A stretch of 64,000 nucleotides of DNA from Pseudomonas proteolytica (GCF_007858275.1 NZ_VFEV01000005.1:62001-126000), one strand, 5' to 3'; shown: positions 18,923-29,320, numbered from the stretch's first letter. Notes: a model not told the origin generated them from the sequence alone. Made by a program: numbers and translations.

Positions 18923-19906
18923 TTATTTGCCTTCTTTCAAGCCCAGGTCAGCCAGTGTCTTTTCAACCACTTTAGCTGGCAGTGGGATGTAGCCGTCCTT
19001 GACTACAACTTCCTGGCCCTGCTTGGACAGAACCAGTTTCACGAACTCGGCTTCCAGCGGGGCCAGAGACTTGCCCGGGGCTTTGTTGATGTACACGTAG
19101 AGGAAGCGCGACAGCGGGTACTTGCCGTTCAGGGCGTTCTCTTCGGTGTCTTCGACGAACTCGCCGCCTTCTTTCTTGGCCAGGGCCACGGTTTTCACGC
19201 TGGCAGTCTTGTAGCCGATGCCCGAGTAACCGATACCGTTGAGCGAAGAGCTGATGGACTGCACGACCGAAGCCGAGCCTGGCTGTTCGTTGACGTTAGG
19301 CTTGTAGTCACCTTTGCACAGGGCTTCTTCCTTGAAGTAGCCGTAGGTGCCGGATACCGAGTTACGACCGAACAGCTGCACTGGCTTGTTGGCCAGGTCA
19401 CCGGTCACACCCAGGTCGCCCCAGGTCTTGACGTCAGCCTTGGCGCCGCACAGGCGAGTCGACGAGAACACGGCATCGACTTGAGCCATGGTCAGGTGCT
19501 TGATCGGGTTGTCTTTGTGTACGAATACAGCCAGGGCGTCCACGGCCACCGGGATAGCAGTCGGCTTGTAGCCGTACTTCTGCTCGAAAGCCTGCAGTTC
19601 GTTGTCCTTCATCTTGCGGCTCATCGGGCCCAGGTTAGCGGTGCCTTCGGTGAGTGCAGGCGGCGCGGTGGAAGAACCGGCGGCTTGAATCTGGATGTTG
19701 ACGTTCGGGTATTCTTTTTTGTAGTTCTCGGCCCACAGAGTCATGAGGTTGGCCAGAGTATCGGAGCCGACACTGGACAGGTTGCCCGATACACCAGAGG
19801 TCTTGGTGTAGGGCTTGATCGCAGGGTCAACAGCGGCGACCGCGTTGGCAGTGGCTACGCCAGCAGCGACAAAAGTCATTGCCGCCATCAAACGCTTCAG
19901 TTTCAT
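18923..19906 (-). CDS. pstS: Periplasmic phosphate-binding protein PstS
   Basis: The protein is 327 residues with a signal peptide ([22 protein letters not shown]). Phosphate-site loops are visible: [30 protein letters not shown] and [12 protein letters not shown]. It delivers phosphate to PstCA. RBS AGGAG stands before the ATG, and a Pho box lies at 19985-20002. A REPIN follows the gene. Confidence 0.96.
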   Translation of the reverse strand: MKLKRLMAAMTFVAAGVATANAVAAVDPAIKPYTKTSGVSGNLSSVGSDTLANLMTLWAENYKKEYPNVNIQIQAAGSSTAPPALTEGTANLGPMSRKMKDNELQAFEQKYGYKPTAIPVAVDALAVFVHKDNPIKHLTMAQVDAVFSSTRLCGAKADVKTWGDLGVTGDLANKPVQLFGRNSVSGTYGYFKEEALCKGDYKPNVNEQPGSASVVQSISSSLNGIGYSGIGYKTASVKTVALAKKEGGEFVEDTEENALNGKYPLSRFLYVYINKAPGKSLAPLEAEFVKLVLSKQGQEVVVKDGYIPLPAKVVEKTLADLGLKEGK

Positions 19907-19984
19907 GCCTTACTCCTAGCAGATAGGGATAGTTGGATCGGGGCCAAGTATCGGTAGGCCGTGTGAACACTCTATGTCTGGAAT

Positions 19985-20002
19985 ATGACAATTAGATGAA
20001 AG
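19985..20002 (-). promoter_or_regulatory. Pho box upstream of pstS
   Basis: The minus strand reads CTTTCAT-CTAA-TTGTCAT, followed 11 bases on by a degenerate third unit (CCAGACAT). It lies 79 bases before the pstS ATG. Confidence 0.85.
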
Positions 20003-20116
20003 GCCAGTATTGGCAGCGCAAGCGGATACGGGAGAGGAGCTGAGTAAATGCGGGGGCGAGGCGAGGAATTGCGGTAATTCAGAAACACTCTGTAAACGTT
20101 GACTGCCTACAACACC

Positions 20117-20187
20117 TTGCCGGCGATGGAGCCCTTGAGTCTTACGCTGACCAAGGGACGCCATCGCCGGCAAGCCGGCGCCTACAG
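20117..20187. repeat. REP-type nested inverted repeat
   Basis: TTGCCGGCGATGG (20117-20129) pairs with CCATCGCCGGCAA (20161-20173), and inside it CCCTTG pairs with CAAGGG. The right side continues into GCCGGCGCCTACA, a half REP. It lies just past the MFS gene promoterless side, between the pstS promoter and the 3' end of the MFS gene. Confidence 0.7.
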
Positions 20188-20189
20188 GT

Positions 20190-21479
20190 TCAGCGCCCGC
20201 GCTTCCACAGGTACCCGCCCACGACCATCCCCATCACACAGAGGATGGCAACGTAGTAAGCCGGGCCCATCGGGCTTTCTTTCATCAGCAGCGATACCAC
20301 CAGCGGCGTCAGACCACCGAACACGGCGTAGGCAACGTTGTAGGAGAACGACAGGCCGCTGAAACGCACTACCGGCGGGAAAGCCTTGACCATCACGTAG
20401 GGCACCACGCCAATGGTGCCGACAAACAAACCAGTCAAGGCATACAGCGGGAACAGCCAGTCCGGGTGATCCAGCAGGCTGTGATACAGCGTCCACGAGG
20501 TCGCGAGCAGCAACGCGCAACCGGCGACCAGCACACGGCCCGCACCAAAACGGTCAGCCAGCGCGCCGGACGCGATACAGCCAAAGCTCAAGGTGACGAT
20601 CGCCAGGCTGTTGGCCTGCAACGACACCGTCGGGCTGAAGTGGTAGATGGTCTGCAGCACCGTCGGAGTCATCAGGATGACAACGACAATGCCGGCCGAC
20701 AGCAGCCACGTCAGCAACATCGACAGCACGATGGCGCCACGGTGGTCGCGCAATACCGCACGCAACGGCAACTCGGCCGCCAGGGTCTTGCGCTGCTGCA
20801 TCTCGGCGAAGATCGGCGTTTCGTGCAACCAACGGCGCAGGTACACCGAAAACAGGCCGAATACACCGCCCAACAGGAACGGAATCCGCCAGGCGTAATC
20901 GGAGACCTGCTCCGGGGTGTAGGCCGTGTTGATCGCGGTGGCGACCAGCGAGCCCAGCAAAATTCCGCCGGTCAGGCCGCTGGTCAGGGTGCCGCAGGCG
21001 TAGCCGATATGCCGTGGCGGTACGTGCTCGGACACAAACACCCACGCCCCCGGCACTTCGCCACCAATCGCCGCGCCCTGGATCACGCGCATCAGCAGCA
21101 ACAGGATCGGTGCCCACAGGCCAATCTGCGCATAGGTTGGCAGCAGGCCCATGATCAGGGTCGGTACGGCCATCATGAAGATGCTCAGGGTGAACATCTT
21201 CTTGCGCCCCAGCAGGTCGCCGAAGTGCGCCATGATGATCCCGCCCAGCGGCCGCGCCAGGTAGCCGGCGGCGAAGATGCCGAAGGTCTGCATCATGCGC
21301 AGCCATTCAGGCATGTCGGCGGGGAAGAACAGCTTCCCGACCACCGTGGCGAAGAACACGAAGATGATGAAGTCGTAGAACTCCAGCGCACCGCCCAGGG
21401 CGGACAGCGACAGGGTCTTGTAATCGTTGCGGTTCAGCGGGCGGGCGGGCGGCGCAATGCTTGAAGGCACTGTGGTCAT
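20190..21479 (-). CDS. MFS transporter, metabolite:H+ symporter type
   Basis: The protein is 429 residues with 12 predicted membrane segments. Family marks are the opening GALEFYDFIIFVFFATVVGKLFFP, loop 2-3 RPLGGIIMAHFGDLLGRKK and RVIQGAAIGGEVPGAWVFVSEH. The metabolite:H+ symporter family imports organic acids, betaines or citrate-like solutes. The substrate cannot be read from sequence. It is the usual neighbour of pstS in Pseudomonas, but no Pho box precedes it. Confidence 0.9.
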   Translation of the reverse strand: MTTVPSSIAPPARPLNRNDYKTLSLSALGGALEFYDFIIFVFFATVVGKLFFPADMPEWLRMMQTFGIFAAGYLARPLGGIIMAHFGDLLGRKKMFTLSIFMMAVPTLIMGLLPTYAQIGLWAPILLLLMRVIQGAAIGGEVPGAWVFVSEHVPPRHIGYACGTLTSGLTGGILLGSLVATAINTAYTPEQVSDYAWRIPFLLGGVFGLFSVYLRRWLHETPIFAEMQQRKTLAAELPLRAVLRDHRGAIVLSMLLTWLLSAGIVVVILMTPTVLQTIYHFSPTVSLQANSLAIVTLSFGCIASGALADRFGAGRVLVAGCALLLATSWTLYHSLLDHPDWLFPLYALTGLFVGTIGVVPYVMVKAFPPVVRFSGLSFSYNVAYAVFGGLTPLVVSLLMKESPMGPAYYVAILCVMGMVVGGYLWKRGR

Positions 21480-22032
21480 GGCAAGGCTTCTCTTATTAGG
21501 TCAGATCAGGAATCCGCAACGGCTTGGGTTTGGCCCGGCAGGTCCGGCAAGATAGCAAATTGCCCGGAAAAGCACAGTCTAAACGCCTGCACGGCGGTTG
21601 GCGCCAACTCGCAAAGTCACCCCCTTGCGAGGCCCGCCCGTTCCCTCTTCGAATTATTGTCGGGGACCGAAAACGCCAACAAATACTGGGGCGCCGGGTT
21701 CAAAATAAACAATGGTCAAACCCCTCAAGTTGCATGACTGTTTTGGCCATTTTATTGACGCCTGCCAAACCTTGTAGATAGATGTACAAAATCAGGACCC
21801 GGTGGTCGTCGTGCAGGCTATCGACCGATATACTCCCCACCTTGCACCGGCCTATCAGTGGAAGTTGCGCGAAAACGTCGTTGGCACCGGCCAGCCGATT
21901 TCGCAGAGTTTCCCTTCAGGCGCCTTTCGAAAAACGTGACGAACGTAGTATGTTCGGGGCTGAATCGTTTTTCCAAGACGGCTATTCACCGATTACATAT
22001 TCCAAGAGTCACGGGTCAGAGGCACCCCCGGC
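21480..22032. other. 553-base intergenic region without a convincing gene
   Basis: It separates the divergent MFS and thioesterase genes. Short open frames here (21524-21781, 21782-22036) lack an RBS, family resemblance or normal codon bias. It presumably carries both promoters. I see no REP element or strong hairpin. Confidence 0.6.
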
Positions 22033-22437
22033 ATGATCGAACTCGAACAAGAAGATCCTATCCCGCAAGGCGATCTCGCCCTGCAAATCACCGCACTTCC
22101 CCGTGAAACCAACGGTTTCGGCGATATTTTCGGCGGCTGGCTGGTCGCGCAGATGGACCTGGCCGGCACGGCAATGGCCAGCAAGGTCGCCGGCGGCCGC
22201 GTGGCTACCGTGGCGATCGATCGCATGGCGTTCCTGGTTCCGGTGGCGGTGGGCGCGCAGTTGTCCTTCTACACCCAGGCCCTGGAAATCGGCCGCAGCT
22301 CGATCCAGATGATGGTCGAAGTGTGGAGCGATGACCCGCTGTCCAGCGAATGGCGCAAAGTCACCGAGGCGGTGTTTGTGTTCGTCGCCATTGATGGCAG
22401 CGGTCGCACCCGCTCGGTTCCGTCACGGGCGCGTTAA
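22033..22437 (+). CDS. Acyl-CoA thioesterase, hotdog fold (YciA type)
   Basis: The protein is 134 residues with the hotdog active-site segment ETNGFGDIFGGWLVAQMDLAGTAMA (Asn/Asp and GGW of YciA/BFIT-type thioesterases) and VATVAIDRMAFLVPV. It hydrolyses acyl-CoAs to free acids in the cytoplasm. The RBS is weak. It is probably monocistronic or co-transcribed with the mutarotase gene 57 bases downstream. Confidence 0.88.
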   Translation: MIELEQEDPIPQGDLALQITALPRETNGFGDIFGGWLVAQMDLAGTAMASKVAGGRVATVAIDRMAFLVPVAVGAQLSFYTQALEIGRSSIQMMVEVWSDDPLSSEWRKVTEAVFVFVAIDGSGRTRSVPSRAR

Positions 22438-22494
22438 ACCTCACGGCGGTTTGACGGTCCATTGCCCCATTGCCTGTCATTAAGAGAGCCCTGT

Positions 22495-23382
22495 ATGCCT
22501 ACGCCCCACCTTGAAACCGTGAAAATGGATGAGCTGGACTGCTGGCGCATCCGCCACAACGGCGCCGAAGTGCTGGTGGCCCAGCAGGGTGCGCACGTCT
22601 TCAGTTACCAGCCGGCCGATGCAAAACCGGTGATCTGGCCCAACGACAAGGCGGTGTTCAAGCAAGGCAAAGGCATCCGTACCGGCGTGCCGGTGTGCTG
22701 GCCGTGGTTTGGTGTATTCGAGCGCAACCCGCAAAGCGTCAAGGCGATGCGCCAGAGCGACCAGCCGGCCGGCGCCCATGGCTTTGCGCGTACCGCCATC
22801 TGGACCTTGGTCGGCGTGCAAGACAATCGGGTTGAATTGGCGCTCATTGCGCCAGCGGGCGGTTTCCCTGGCTGGCCGCATCAGGTCGATCTGAACATGA
22901 GCCTGCTGCTGGACGAGCAACTGCATATCCGCCTGACCAGCCACAACCGTGGCACCGACACGGTGACGATCAGCCAGGCGCTGCACAGCTACTTCGCCGT
23001 CAGCGATGTGCGCAACGTGCAGGTCGAAGGCCTGGATGGGCTGGACTATATCGATACCGCCGACGGTTGGGCGACCAAGAAGCAATCGGGCCTCCTGCAC
23101 TTCACTGCCGAGACCGACCGCATCTACCTCGACACCCCGGCCCAATTGAACATCGTGGATAAAGACTGGCAGCGGCGTATCCAGCTCACCAGCGAAGGGT
23201 CGAAATCGACCGTGATCTGGAACCCCTGGACCGAACGCGCCAAGGCTTTCGATGACATGGCCGACGATGGCTGGCAGGGCATGCTGTGCATCGAGACGGC
23301 CAATGTGCTGGACGATGCAGTGGTGCTGGCACCGGGTGCGAGCCACACCATGGGCGTGAGCATCGCCAACCTGCCCGTGTAG
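22495..23382 (+). CDS. D-hexose-6-phosphate mutarotase (YeaD type)
   Basis: The protein has 295 residues from the ATG at 22495. It is an aldose-1-epimerase superfamily beta-sandwich with GIRTGVPVCWPWFGVF, HGFARTAIW (catalytic His region), SQALHSYFAVSDV and a C-terminal WNPWTERAKAFDDM. It interconverts anomers of hexose 6-phosphates. The in-frame extension to 22462 is rejected because it lies in the intergenic leader. A REPIN follows. Confidence 0.9.
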   Translation: MPTPHLETVKMDELDCWRIRHNGAEVLVAQQGAHVFSYQPADAKPVIWPNDKAVFKQGKGIRTGVPVCWPWFGVFERNPQSVKAMRQSDQPAGAHGFARTAIWTLVGVQDNRVELALIAPAGGFPGWPHQVDLNMSLLLDEQLHIRLTSHNRGTDTVTISQALHSYFAVSDVRNVQVEGLDGLDYIDTADGWATKKQSGLLHFTAETDRIYLDTPAQLNIVDKDWQRRIQLTSEGSKSTVIWNPWTERAKAFDDMADDGWQGMLCIETANVLDDAVVLAPGASHTMGVSIANLPV

Positions 23383-23388
23383 ACCCAA

Positions 23389-23477
23389 TGTGGGAGCGGG
23401 CTTGCCCGCGATAGCGGTGGGTCAGTTAACGAAATGTCGACTGATACACCGCCATCGCGAGCAAGCCCGCTCCCACA
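23389..23477. repeat. REPIN (GTGGGAGCGGGC family)
   Basis: TGTGGGAGCGGGCTTGCCCG mirrors GAGCAAGCCCGCTCCCACA around a ~45-base spacer, with an inner GCGATAGCGG/CCGCCATCGC pairing. It lies between two convergent genes. Confidence 0.88.
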
Positions 23478-23498
23478 GGGGGGGATTTGTGGCGCTGG

Positions 23499-24035
23499 TT
23501 ACAGGTCTGACTCCTGCACCACCCGCACCACACCCGCATCCAGCGCATACGCCGCATCCGCCAGGTCGTTGTTCACCGTCTCCACCTTCAACGTGCCGGT
23601 GACCCACAACGGCGTGTAGATATCATCGAGCTTCAGGCCCTTGGGATAGCGCACCAACACCAACTGGTTGGGCGGTGGCGGCGGCACGTGGATGCAAGCG
23701 CCCGGGTACGGCACCAGGAAGAACAGGGTACTGCGGCCCTTGGCATCGGTTTCCAGGGGCACCGGATAGCCACCCAGGCGGATGTGCTTGCCATTCATGG
23801 CGCCCACGGTCTTGGTCGAATACATCACGGCCGGCAAGCCCTTGCTCTGCTTCAAGCCACCCTTTTCGGTAAAGGTGCCCAGGGCCTCTGGGGAGTTGTG
23901 GTCGATATCCGGCATTTGTTCGAGGGCTTTCTGGTCTGACTTGGGCATCAGTTCCAGCCAGTCGGTTTCCGGCAGCTCAGCGGCGTGGGCCAGGCTTGAG
24001 CCCAGCAAAAGGACAGTCAACAGGAGGCGGCGCAT
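23499..24035 (-). CDS. DUF3299 domain periplasmic protein
   Basis: The protein is 178 residues with a signal peptide (MRRLLLTVLLLGSSLAHA). Conserved segments recalled from DUF3299 proteins are TDWLELMP, the core IRLGGYPVPLE, and FFLVPYPGACIHVPPPPPNQ. The function is unknown. The single Cys in the GACIHVPPPPPN segment is a family feature. It is followed by the GlsB gene's strand-mate upstream, with no obvious operon partner. Confidence 0.82.
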   Translation of the reverse strand: MRRLLLTVLLLGSSLAHAAELPETDWLELMPKSDQKALEQMPDIDHNSPEALGTFTEKGGLKQSKGLPAVMYSTKTVGAMNGKHIRLGGYPVPLETDAKGRSTLFFLVPYPGACIHVPPPPPNQLVLVRYPKGLKLDDIYTPLWVTGTLKVETVNNDLADAAYALDAGVVRVVQESDL

Positions 24036-24114
24036 GAAGGTGGCTCGGCAAATAAGAACAGTGCCGGCATTCTAGCCCCCTGCGCCTGCGCAGCGCAGAG
24101 GGCTTGTCGCTAAA

Positions 24115-24360
24115 TCACTTCTTTTTCAGCAGACCGTAGATCACCAGCAACACAATGGCACCTACCAACGCGCCAATGAAGCCTGCGCCCTGGCCTGCCT
24201 GGTAGATACCCAGCGCCTGGCCACCATAGGTCGCCGCCAGGGAGCCGGCGATACCCAGCAGGATGGTCATGATCCAGCCCATGCTGTCGTCGCCTGGTTT
24301 CAGGAAACGCGCCAGCAGGCCGACGATCAAACCGATAAAGATGGTCCCAATGATACCCAT
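24115..24360 (-). CDS. GlsB/YeaQ/YmgE family membrane protein
   Basis: The protein is 81 residues with three hydrophobic helices and Gly-rich packing: MGIIGTIFIGLIVGLLARFLKPG, then GWIMTILLGIAGSLAATYGG. It is a transglycosylase-associated or stress-response small inner-membrane protein. The biochemical role is unclear. It is monocistronic on the minus strand. Confidence 0.9.
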   Translation of the reverse strand: MGIIGTIFIGLIVGLLARFLKPGDDSMGWIMTILLGIAGSLAATYGGQALGIYQAGQGAGFIGALVGAIVLLVIYGLLKKK

Positions 24361-24460
24361 GGCATTTCCCTCTGAATGAAAGTTAGCTGAAGCCTAGTCA
24401 GACTTTGGCATCCTGCAATCAGAGGATGGCGGTCACCAATGGTTCCCGCCGCCCCCAGGG

Positions 24461-25546
24461 TTATTGCGCAGCGATCAGCGCCTGGACCTTGGCGATTTGC
24501 GCATCAAGCGTCGCGCGGTCCTTGCAACGCAGGTTGGCGTGACCGACCTTGCGCCCGACCTTGAAAGCCTTGCCATAGTGATGCAGGTGGCAGTCATCAA
24601 TCGCAATGACCTGCTCAACCGGCGGCACCACGCCAATGAAGTTGAGCATCGCGCTCTCGCCGACCTTGGCCGTGGAACCCAGTGGCAAGCCCGCTACCGC
24701 CCGCAGGTGGTTTTCGAACTGGCTGCACTCAGCGCCTTCGGTGGTCCAGTGCCCGGAGTTGTGCACGCGCGGGGCGATTTCGTTGGCCTTGAGGCCACCG
24801 TCGACTTCAAAGAACTCGAACGCCATCACGCCGACATAATCCAGTTGCTTCAATACGCGGCTGGAATAGTCTTCGGCCAGGGCCTGCAACGGGTGATCGG
24901 TGCTGGCCACGGACAACTTGAGGATGCCGCTGTCGTGGGTGTTGTGCACCAACGGGTAGAAGCGGGTTTCGCCATCACGGGCGCGTACGGCCACCAGTGA
25001 GACTTCGCCGGTGAACGGCACGAAGCCTTCCAGCAGGCAGGCGACGCTGCCGAGTTCTGCGAACGTGCCGACCACATCGGCTTCGGTGCGCAAGACTTTC
25101 TGGCCCTTGCCGTCATAACCCAGGGTGCGGGTTTTCAGCACGGCCGGCAGGCCGATGCTGGCGACGGCAGCATCCAGGTCCGCCTGGGACTGGATATCGG
25201 CGAACGCCGGGGTCGGAATGCCCAGGTCCTTGAACATGCTCTTTTCGAACCAGCGGTCACGGGCAATGCGCAGCGCTTCGGCGCTCGGGTACACCGGCAC
25301 GAATTGCGACAGGAACGCCACGGTTTCAGCCGGCACGCTCTCGAACTCGAAGGTCACCAGGTCGACTTCATCGGCCAGTTGGCGCAAGTGGTCTGGGTCG
25401 CTGTAGTCCGCCCGCAGGTGTTCGCCCAGGGCCGCCGCACAGGCGTCCGGCGCCGGATCAAGAAACGCGAAGTTCATCCCCAGCGGAGTGCCCGCCAAGG
25501 CCAGCATGCGACCCAGTTGGCCGCCACCGATTACACCGATTTTCAT
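24461..25546 (-). CDS. purK: 5-(carboxyamino)imidazole ribonucleotide synthase PurK
   Basis: The protein has 361 residues from the ATG at 25546 (GAGGTTG upstream). The TTG one codon earlier is rejected. ATP-grasp fold with GVIGGGQLGRMLALA at the N-terminus, then KTRTLGYDGKGQ and the metal-site segment EIAPRVHNSGHWT. It makes N5-carboxy-AIR from AIR, bicarbonate and ATP, feeding PurE. It is encoded 12 bases downstream of purE in the same transcript. Confidence 0.97.
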   Translation of the reverse strand: MKIGVIGGGQLGRMLALAGTPLGMNFAFLDPAPDACAAALGEHLRADYSDPDHLRQLADEVDLVTFEFESVPAETVAFLSQFVPVYPSAEALRIARDRWFEKSMFKDLGIPTPAFADIQSQADLDAAVASIGLPAVLKTRTLGYDGKGQKVLRTEADVVGTFAELGSVACLLEGFVPFTGEVSLVAVRARDGETRFYPLVHNTHDSGILKLSVASTDHPLQALAEDYSSRVLKQLDYVGVMAFEFFEVDGGLKANEIAPRVHNSGHWTTEGAECSQFENHLRAVAGLPLGSTAKVGESAMLNFIGVVPPVEQVIAIDDCHLHHYGKAFKVGRKVGHANLRCKDRATLDAQIAKVQALIAAQ

Positions 25547-25558
25547 CAATCAACAACC

Positions 25559-26050
25559 TCAGGCGATGCGTGGGTCTGGATTGTCCAGGACGCTGTCAGT
25601 CTGTTCGGCGCGGAATTTCTTCAGGGCCGCGTGGAACTGTGGATGCTTGGCGCCCAGGATACTGGCAGCCAGCAATGCCGCGTTGATCGCACCAGCCTTG
25701 CCGATCGCCAGGGTCGCTACCGGAATCCCGGCGGGCATCTGCACGATGGACAACAGCGAATCCACGCCCGAGAGCATCGACGACTGCACCGGCACGCCGA
25801 GCACCGGCAAGTGGGTCTTGGCCGCACACATGCCCGGCAAGTGGGCTGCGCCACCGGCACCGGCGATAATCACCTCGATGCCACGGGATTCTGCTTCATC
25901 GGCATACTGGAACAGCAGGTCTGGCGTGCGGTGGGCAGAGACCACCTTCACTTCAAACGCAATGCCGAGCTTTTCCAGCATATCGGCGGTGTGGCTAAGG
26001 GTGGACCAATCGGACTTGGAGCCCATGATCACGCCAACCAATGCACTCAT
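25559..26050 (-). CDS. purE: N5-carboxyaminoimidazole ribonucleotide mutase PurE
   Basis: The protein is 163 residues and shows the class I signature: [10 protein letters not shown] near the N-terminus, SAHRTPD, then [16 protein letters not shown]. It converts N5-CAIR to CAIR in purine synthesis. RBS AGAGAAGAGG precedes the ATG. The 5' leader contains a strong intrinsic terminator (26089-26131), suggesting attenuation. Confidence 0.97.
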   Translation of the reverse strand: MSALVGVIMGSKSDWSTLSHTADMLEKLGIAFEVKVVSAHRTPDLLFQYADEAESRGIEVIIAGAGGAAHLPGMCAAKTHLPVLGVPVQSSMLSGVDSLLSIVQMPAGIPVATLAIGKAGAINAALLAASILGAKHPQFHAALKKFRAEQTDSVLDNPDPRIA

Positions 26051-26088
26051 CGTCGTGCCTCTTCTCTCTGGGCGCCCGCAGGCGCGTC

Positions 26089-26131
26089 AAAAAACAACAA
26101 GCCACGCGGGAAATCCGGCGTGGCTTGTTGT
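26089..26131 (-). terminator. Intrinsic terminator in the purE leader (candidate attenuator)
   Basis: A 14-bp stem (26094-26107 with 26118-26131), read on the minus strand as ACAACAAGCCACGC ... GCGTGGCTTGTTGT, is followed directly by six T. It points toward purE and ends 39 bases before the purE ATG. A second GC hairpin (GGCCGGT / ACCGGCC, 26141-26157) lies just upstream in the same leader. Confidence 0.75.
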
Positions 26132-26168
26132 ACGAATTAAGGCCGGTTGGACCGGCCGAAGGCCGCGC

Positions 26169-26174
26169 AGTATA
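26169..26174 (-). promoter_or_regulatory. Candidate -10 element for purEK
   Basis: The minus strand reads TATACT here. No good -35 lies at 16-18 bases. If used, transcription would start near 26162 and the terminator at 26089-26131 would be inside the transcript. Confidence 0.4.
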
Positions 26175-26276
26175 CCGTAATAATGCAGATAAACAGCCCC
26201 TTGGGTGACCATCTGTCTTACACCTCAAACAGGCGGTTTTATTGACTTTCAGGTCAGCGAAAACACCACAAAATAC

Positions 26277-26365
26277 TGTGGGAGCTGGCTTGCCTGCGAT
26301 AGCGGTGTATCAGCTGACATTTCAGGCACTGACCCTCCGCCATCGCAGGCAAGCCAGCTCCCACA
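26277..26365. repeat. REPIN (GTGGGAGCTGGC family)
   Basis: TGTGGGAGCTGGCTTGCCTG mirrors CAGGCAAGCCAGCTCCCACA exactly, with an inner GCGATAGCGG / CCGCCATCGC match. It is immediately downstream of the LysR gene. Confidence 0.9.
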
Positions 26366-26366
26366 T

Positions 26367-27290
26367 TTAACCGCGCTCAGCCGCCGGGGACTGCGCCGCG
26401 CCGCCTTCCAGCTTGCGCCACAACAACCGCACGTTGGCCTTGCGCACCAACGCGCAGCGATACAACCGGATCTCCAGCGGCACATGCCATTGCGGGCCGC
26501 CGCACACCACCAGCTCGCCGCGCGCCAGTTCGGCGCGCACGCTCAACTGTGGCACCCAGGCAATTCCCAATCCTTCCAGGGCCATGCTTTTCAGGCTGTC
26601 GGCCATCGCGGTTTCGTAAATCGTGGTGAAGCGCAGGGCACGTTGGCGCAAGAGCAGATTGACCGAGCGCCCGAGAAACGCACCCGCACTGTAGGCCAGC
26701 AGCGGCACACTGCCCTCGCCCTCCAGGTCAAACAACGGCTTGCCATCGGCATCGGCGGCGCATACCGGGAGCATTTCGGTGTTGCCCAGGTGCAACGACG
26801 GGAAAATGTCCGGGTCCATCTGCATCGCCGCATCCGGGTCGTAGAACGCCAGCATCAGGTCGCACCCGCCTTCGCGAAGGGCATGCACGGCGTCGCCGAC
26901 GTTGGTGGCCACCAGACGTGTGGCGATGTTCAGCCCTTCGTTGCGCAATTGCGCGATCCAGCGTGGGAAAAAGCCCAACGCCAGGGAGTGAGCGGCAGCC
27001 ACTTGCATGACTTCGCCCTGGCCACCTTCCAAATGATGCAAATGGCGCAGTACTTCGCCCAATTGCTCGACCACCGTGCGCGCGGTGACCAAAAACAACT
27101 GCCCCGCCGCGGTCAGTTCGACGGGCGTGCGCGAACGGTTGACCAACGTCAGCCCCAGGGCCGCCTCGAGGCTGCGGATGCGTCGACTGAAGGCCGGCTG
27201 GGTGACGAAGCGCCGCTCCGCTGCCTGGGAGAAGCTGCGGGTGGCCGCCAGGGCGCTAAAGTCTTCCAGCCATTTGCTTTCAAGGTTCAT
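26367..27290 (-). CDS. LysR family regulator divergent from aspA
   Basis: The protein has 307 residues from the ATG at 27290 (GGAGAA 4 bases upstream). An upstream extension to 27335 is rejected. The N-terminal winged helix shows LAATRSFSQAAERRFVTQPAFSRRIRSLEAALG, and the rest is a periplasmic-binding-like effector domain. It is divergent from aspA across 180 bases, the same arrangement I recall in P. aeruginosa, so it plausibly controls aspA in response to an amino or organic acid. Confidence 0.92.
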   Translation of the reverse strand: MNLESKWLEDFSALAATRSFSQAAERRFVTQPAFSRRIRSLEAALGLTLVNRSRTPVELTAAGQLFLVTARTVVEQLGEVLRHLHHLEGGQGEVMQVAAAHSLALGFFPRWIAQLRNEGLNIATRLVATNVGDAVHALREGGCDLMLAFYDPDAAMQMDPDIFPSLHLGNTEMLPVCAADADGKPLFDLEGEGSVPLLAYSAGAFLGRSVNLLLRQRALRFTTIYETAMADSLKSMALEGLGIAWVPQLSVRAELARGELVVCGGPQWHVPLEIRLYRCALVRKANVRLLWRKLEGGAAQSPAAERG

Positions 27291-27470
27291 CTGATTCTCC
27301 AGAGCATGCACCATTTTGGCACACACGCCCGCCATGATAACCGGGTCACATCAACATTATGCCGTTTGTGCATAGGCCAGTGCTTAATAGCATTGGCCCA
27401 AAAACTCCCACAAGCCTAGCATTCACAGCGTTCCGGCCTAGCCCGGGTCCATATCGAGATGATTTCCGTC

Positions 27471-28895
<1,425 letters not shown>

Positions 28896-28948
28896 ACGCA
28901 TGTAGCACCGCTCACCAGGTTGAGGGACTAGACACCTCTCACCCTTTT

Positions 28949-28985
28949 GAGGGCTTGAAGACTTGCTCTTCAGGCCCTTTTTTTT
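28949..28985 (+). terminator. Intrinsic terminator after aspA
   Basis: GAGGGCTTGAAGA pairs with TCTTCAGGCCC around a short loop (ACTTGC is in the loop region) and is followed by eight or more T. Confidence 0.85.
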
Positions 28986-29007
28986 GCCTTTTTTAACGCC
29001 TGCCCCC

Positions 29008-29122
29008 TGTAGGAGCGAGCTTGGCTCCGGGCGGCGTTCCGACGAAAAACCCGAGACCGCCGCGCTTATCCAGGAAGCCCGCGTTTTCGTTAACGTTCTT
29101 CGCGAGCAAGCTCGCTCCTACA
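29008..29122. repeat. Composite REPIN with a rearranged left arm
   Basis: The right end (CGCGAGCAAGCTCGCTCCTACA) is a normal GTAGGAGCGAGC arm. The left end starts TGTAGGAGCGAGCTTG but then switches to GCTCCGGGCGGCGTTCC, a sequence of a different palindromic family. Confidence 0.75.
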
Positions 29123-29134
29123 ACTACCTATATA

Positions 29135-29320
29135 GAAACGCACAGCTGCGTTTTATATATAAAACAAATAAGCCCCTTCGTAACTTCTCCGCGTTACCCG
29201 AAAAAGCACCGAGTTCTCGCAACTTCCCAAAACATGCCCGGGCAGTGTGCAATTTCGTGCCATATAAGAACCAACGTTTCATATATGAAACATTAAGCCT
29301 GCAACTATTTATATCCAAAC
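29135..29320. promoter_or_regulatory. Array of ATAT-AAAC palindromic sites before the catabolic operon
   Basis: Two perfect 16-bp palindromes are present: GTTTTATATATAAAAC (29150-29165) and GTTTCATATATGAAAC (29276-29291). Related half sites end at 29139 (TATATAGAAAC), 29271 (CATATAAGAAC) and 29320 (TATATCCAAAC). Symmetric AT-rich sites with conserved GTTT/AAAC ends fit a dimeric regulator. The operon's own IclR protein (34311) is the obvious candidate, by inference. Confidence 0.55.

Noticed and set aside
21524..22036. Short open frames in the gap between the MFS and thioesterase genes
   Set aside because: No RBS, no similarity, atypical codon use; treated as non-coding.
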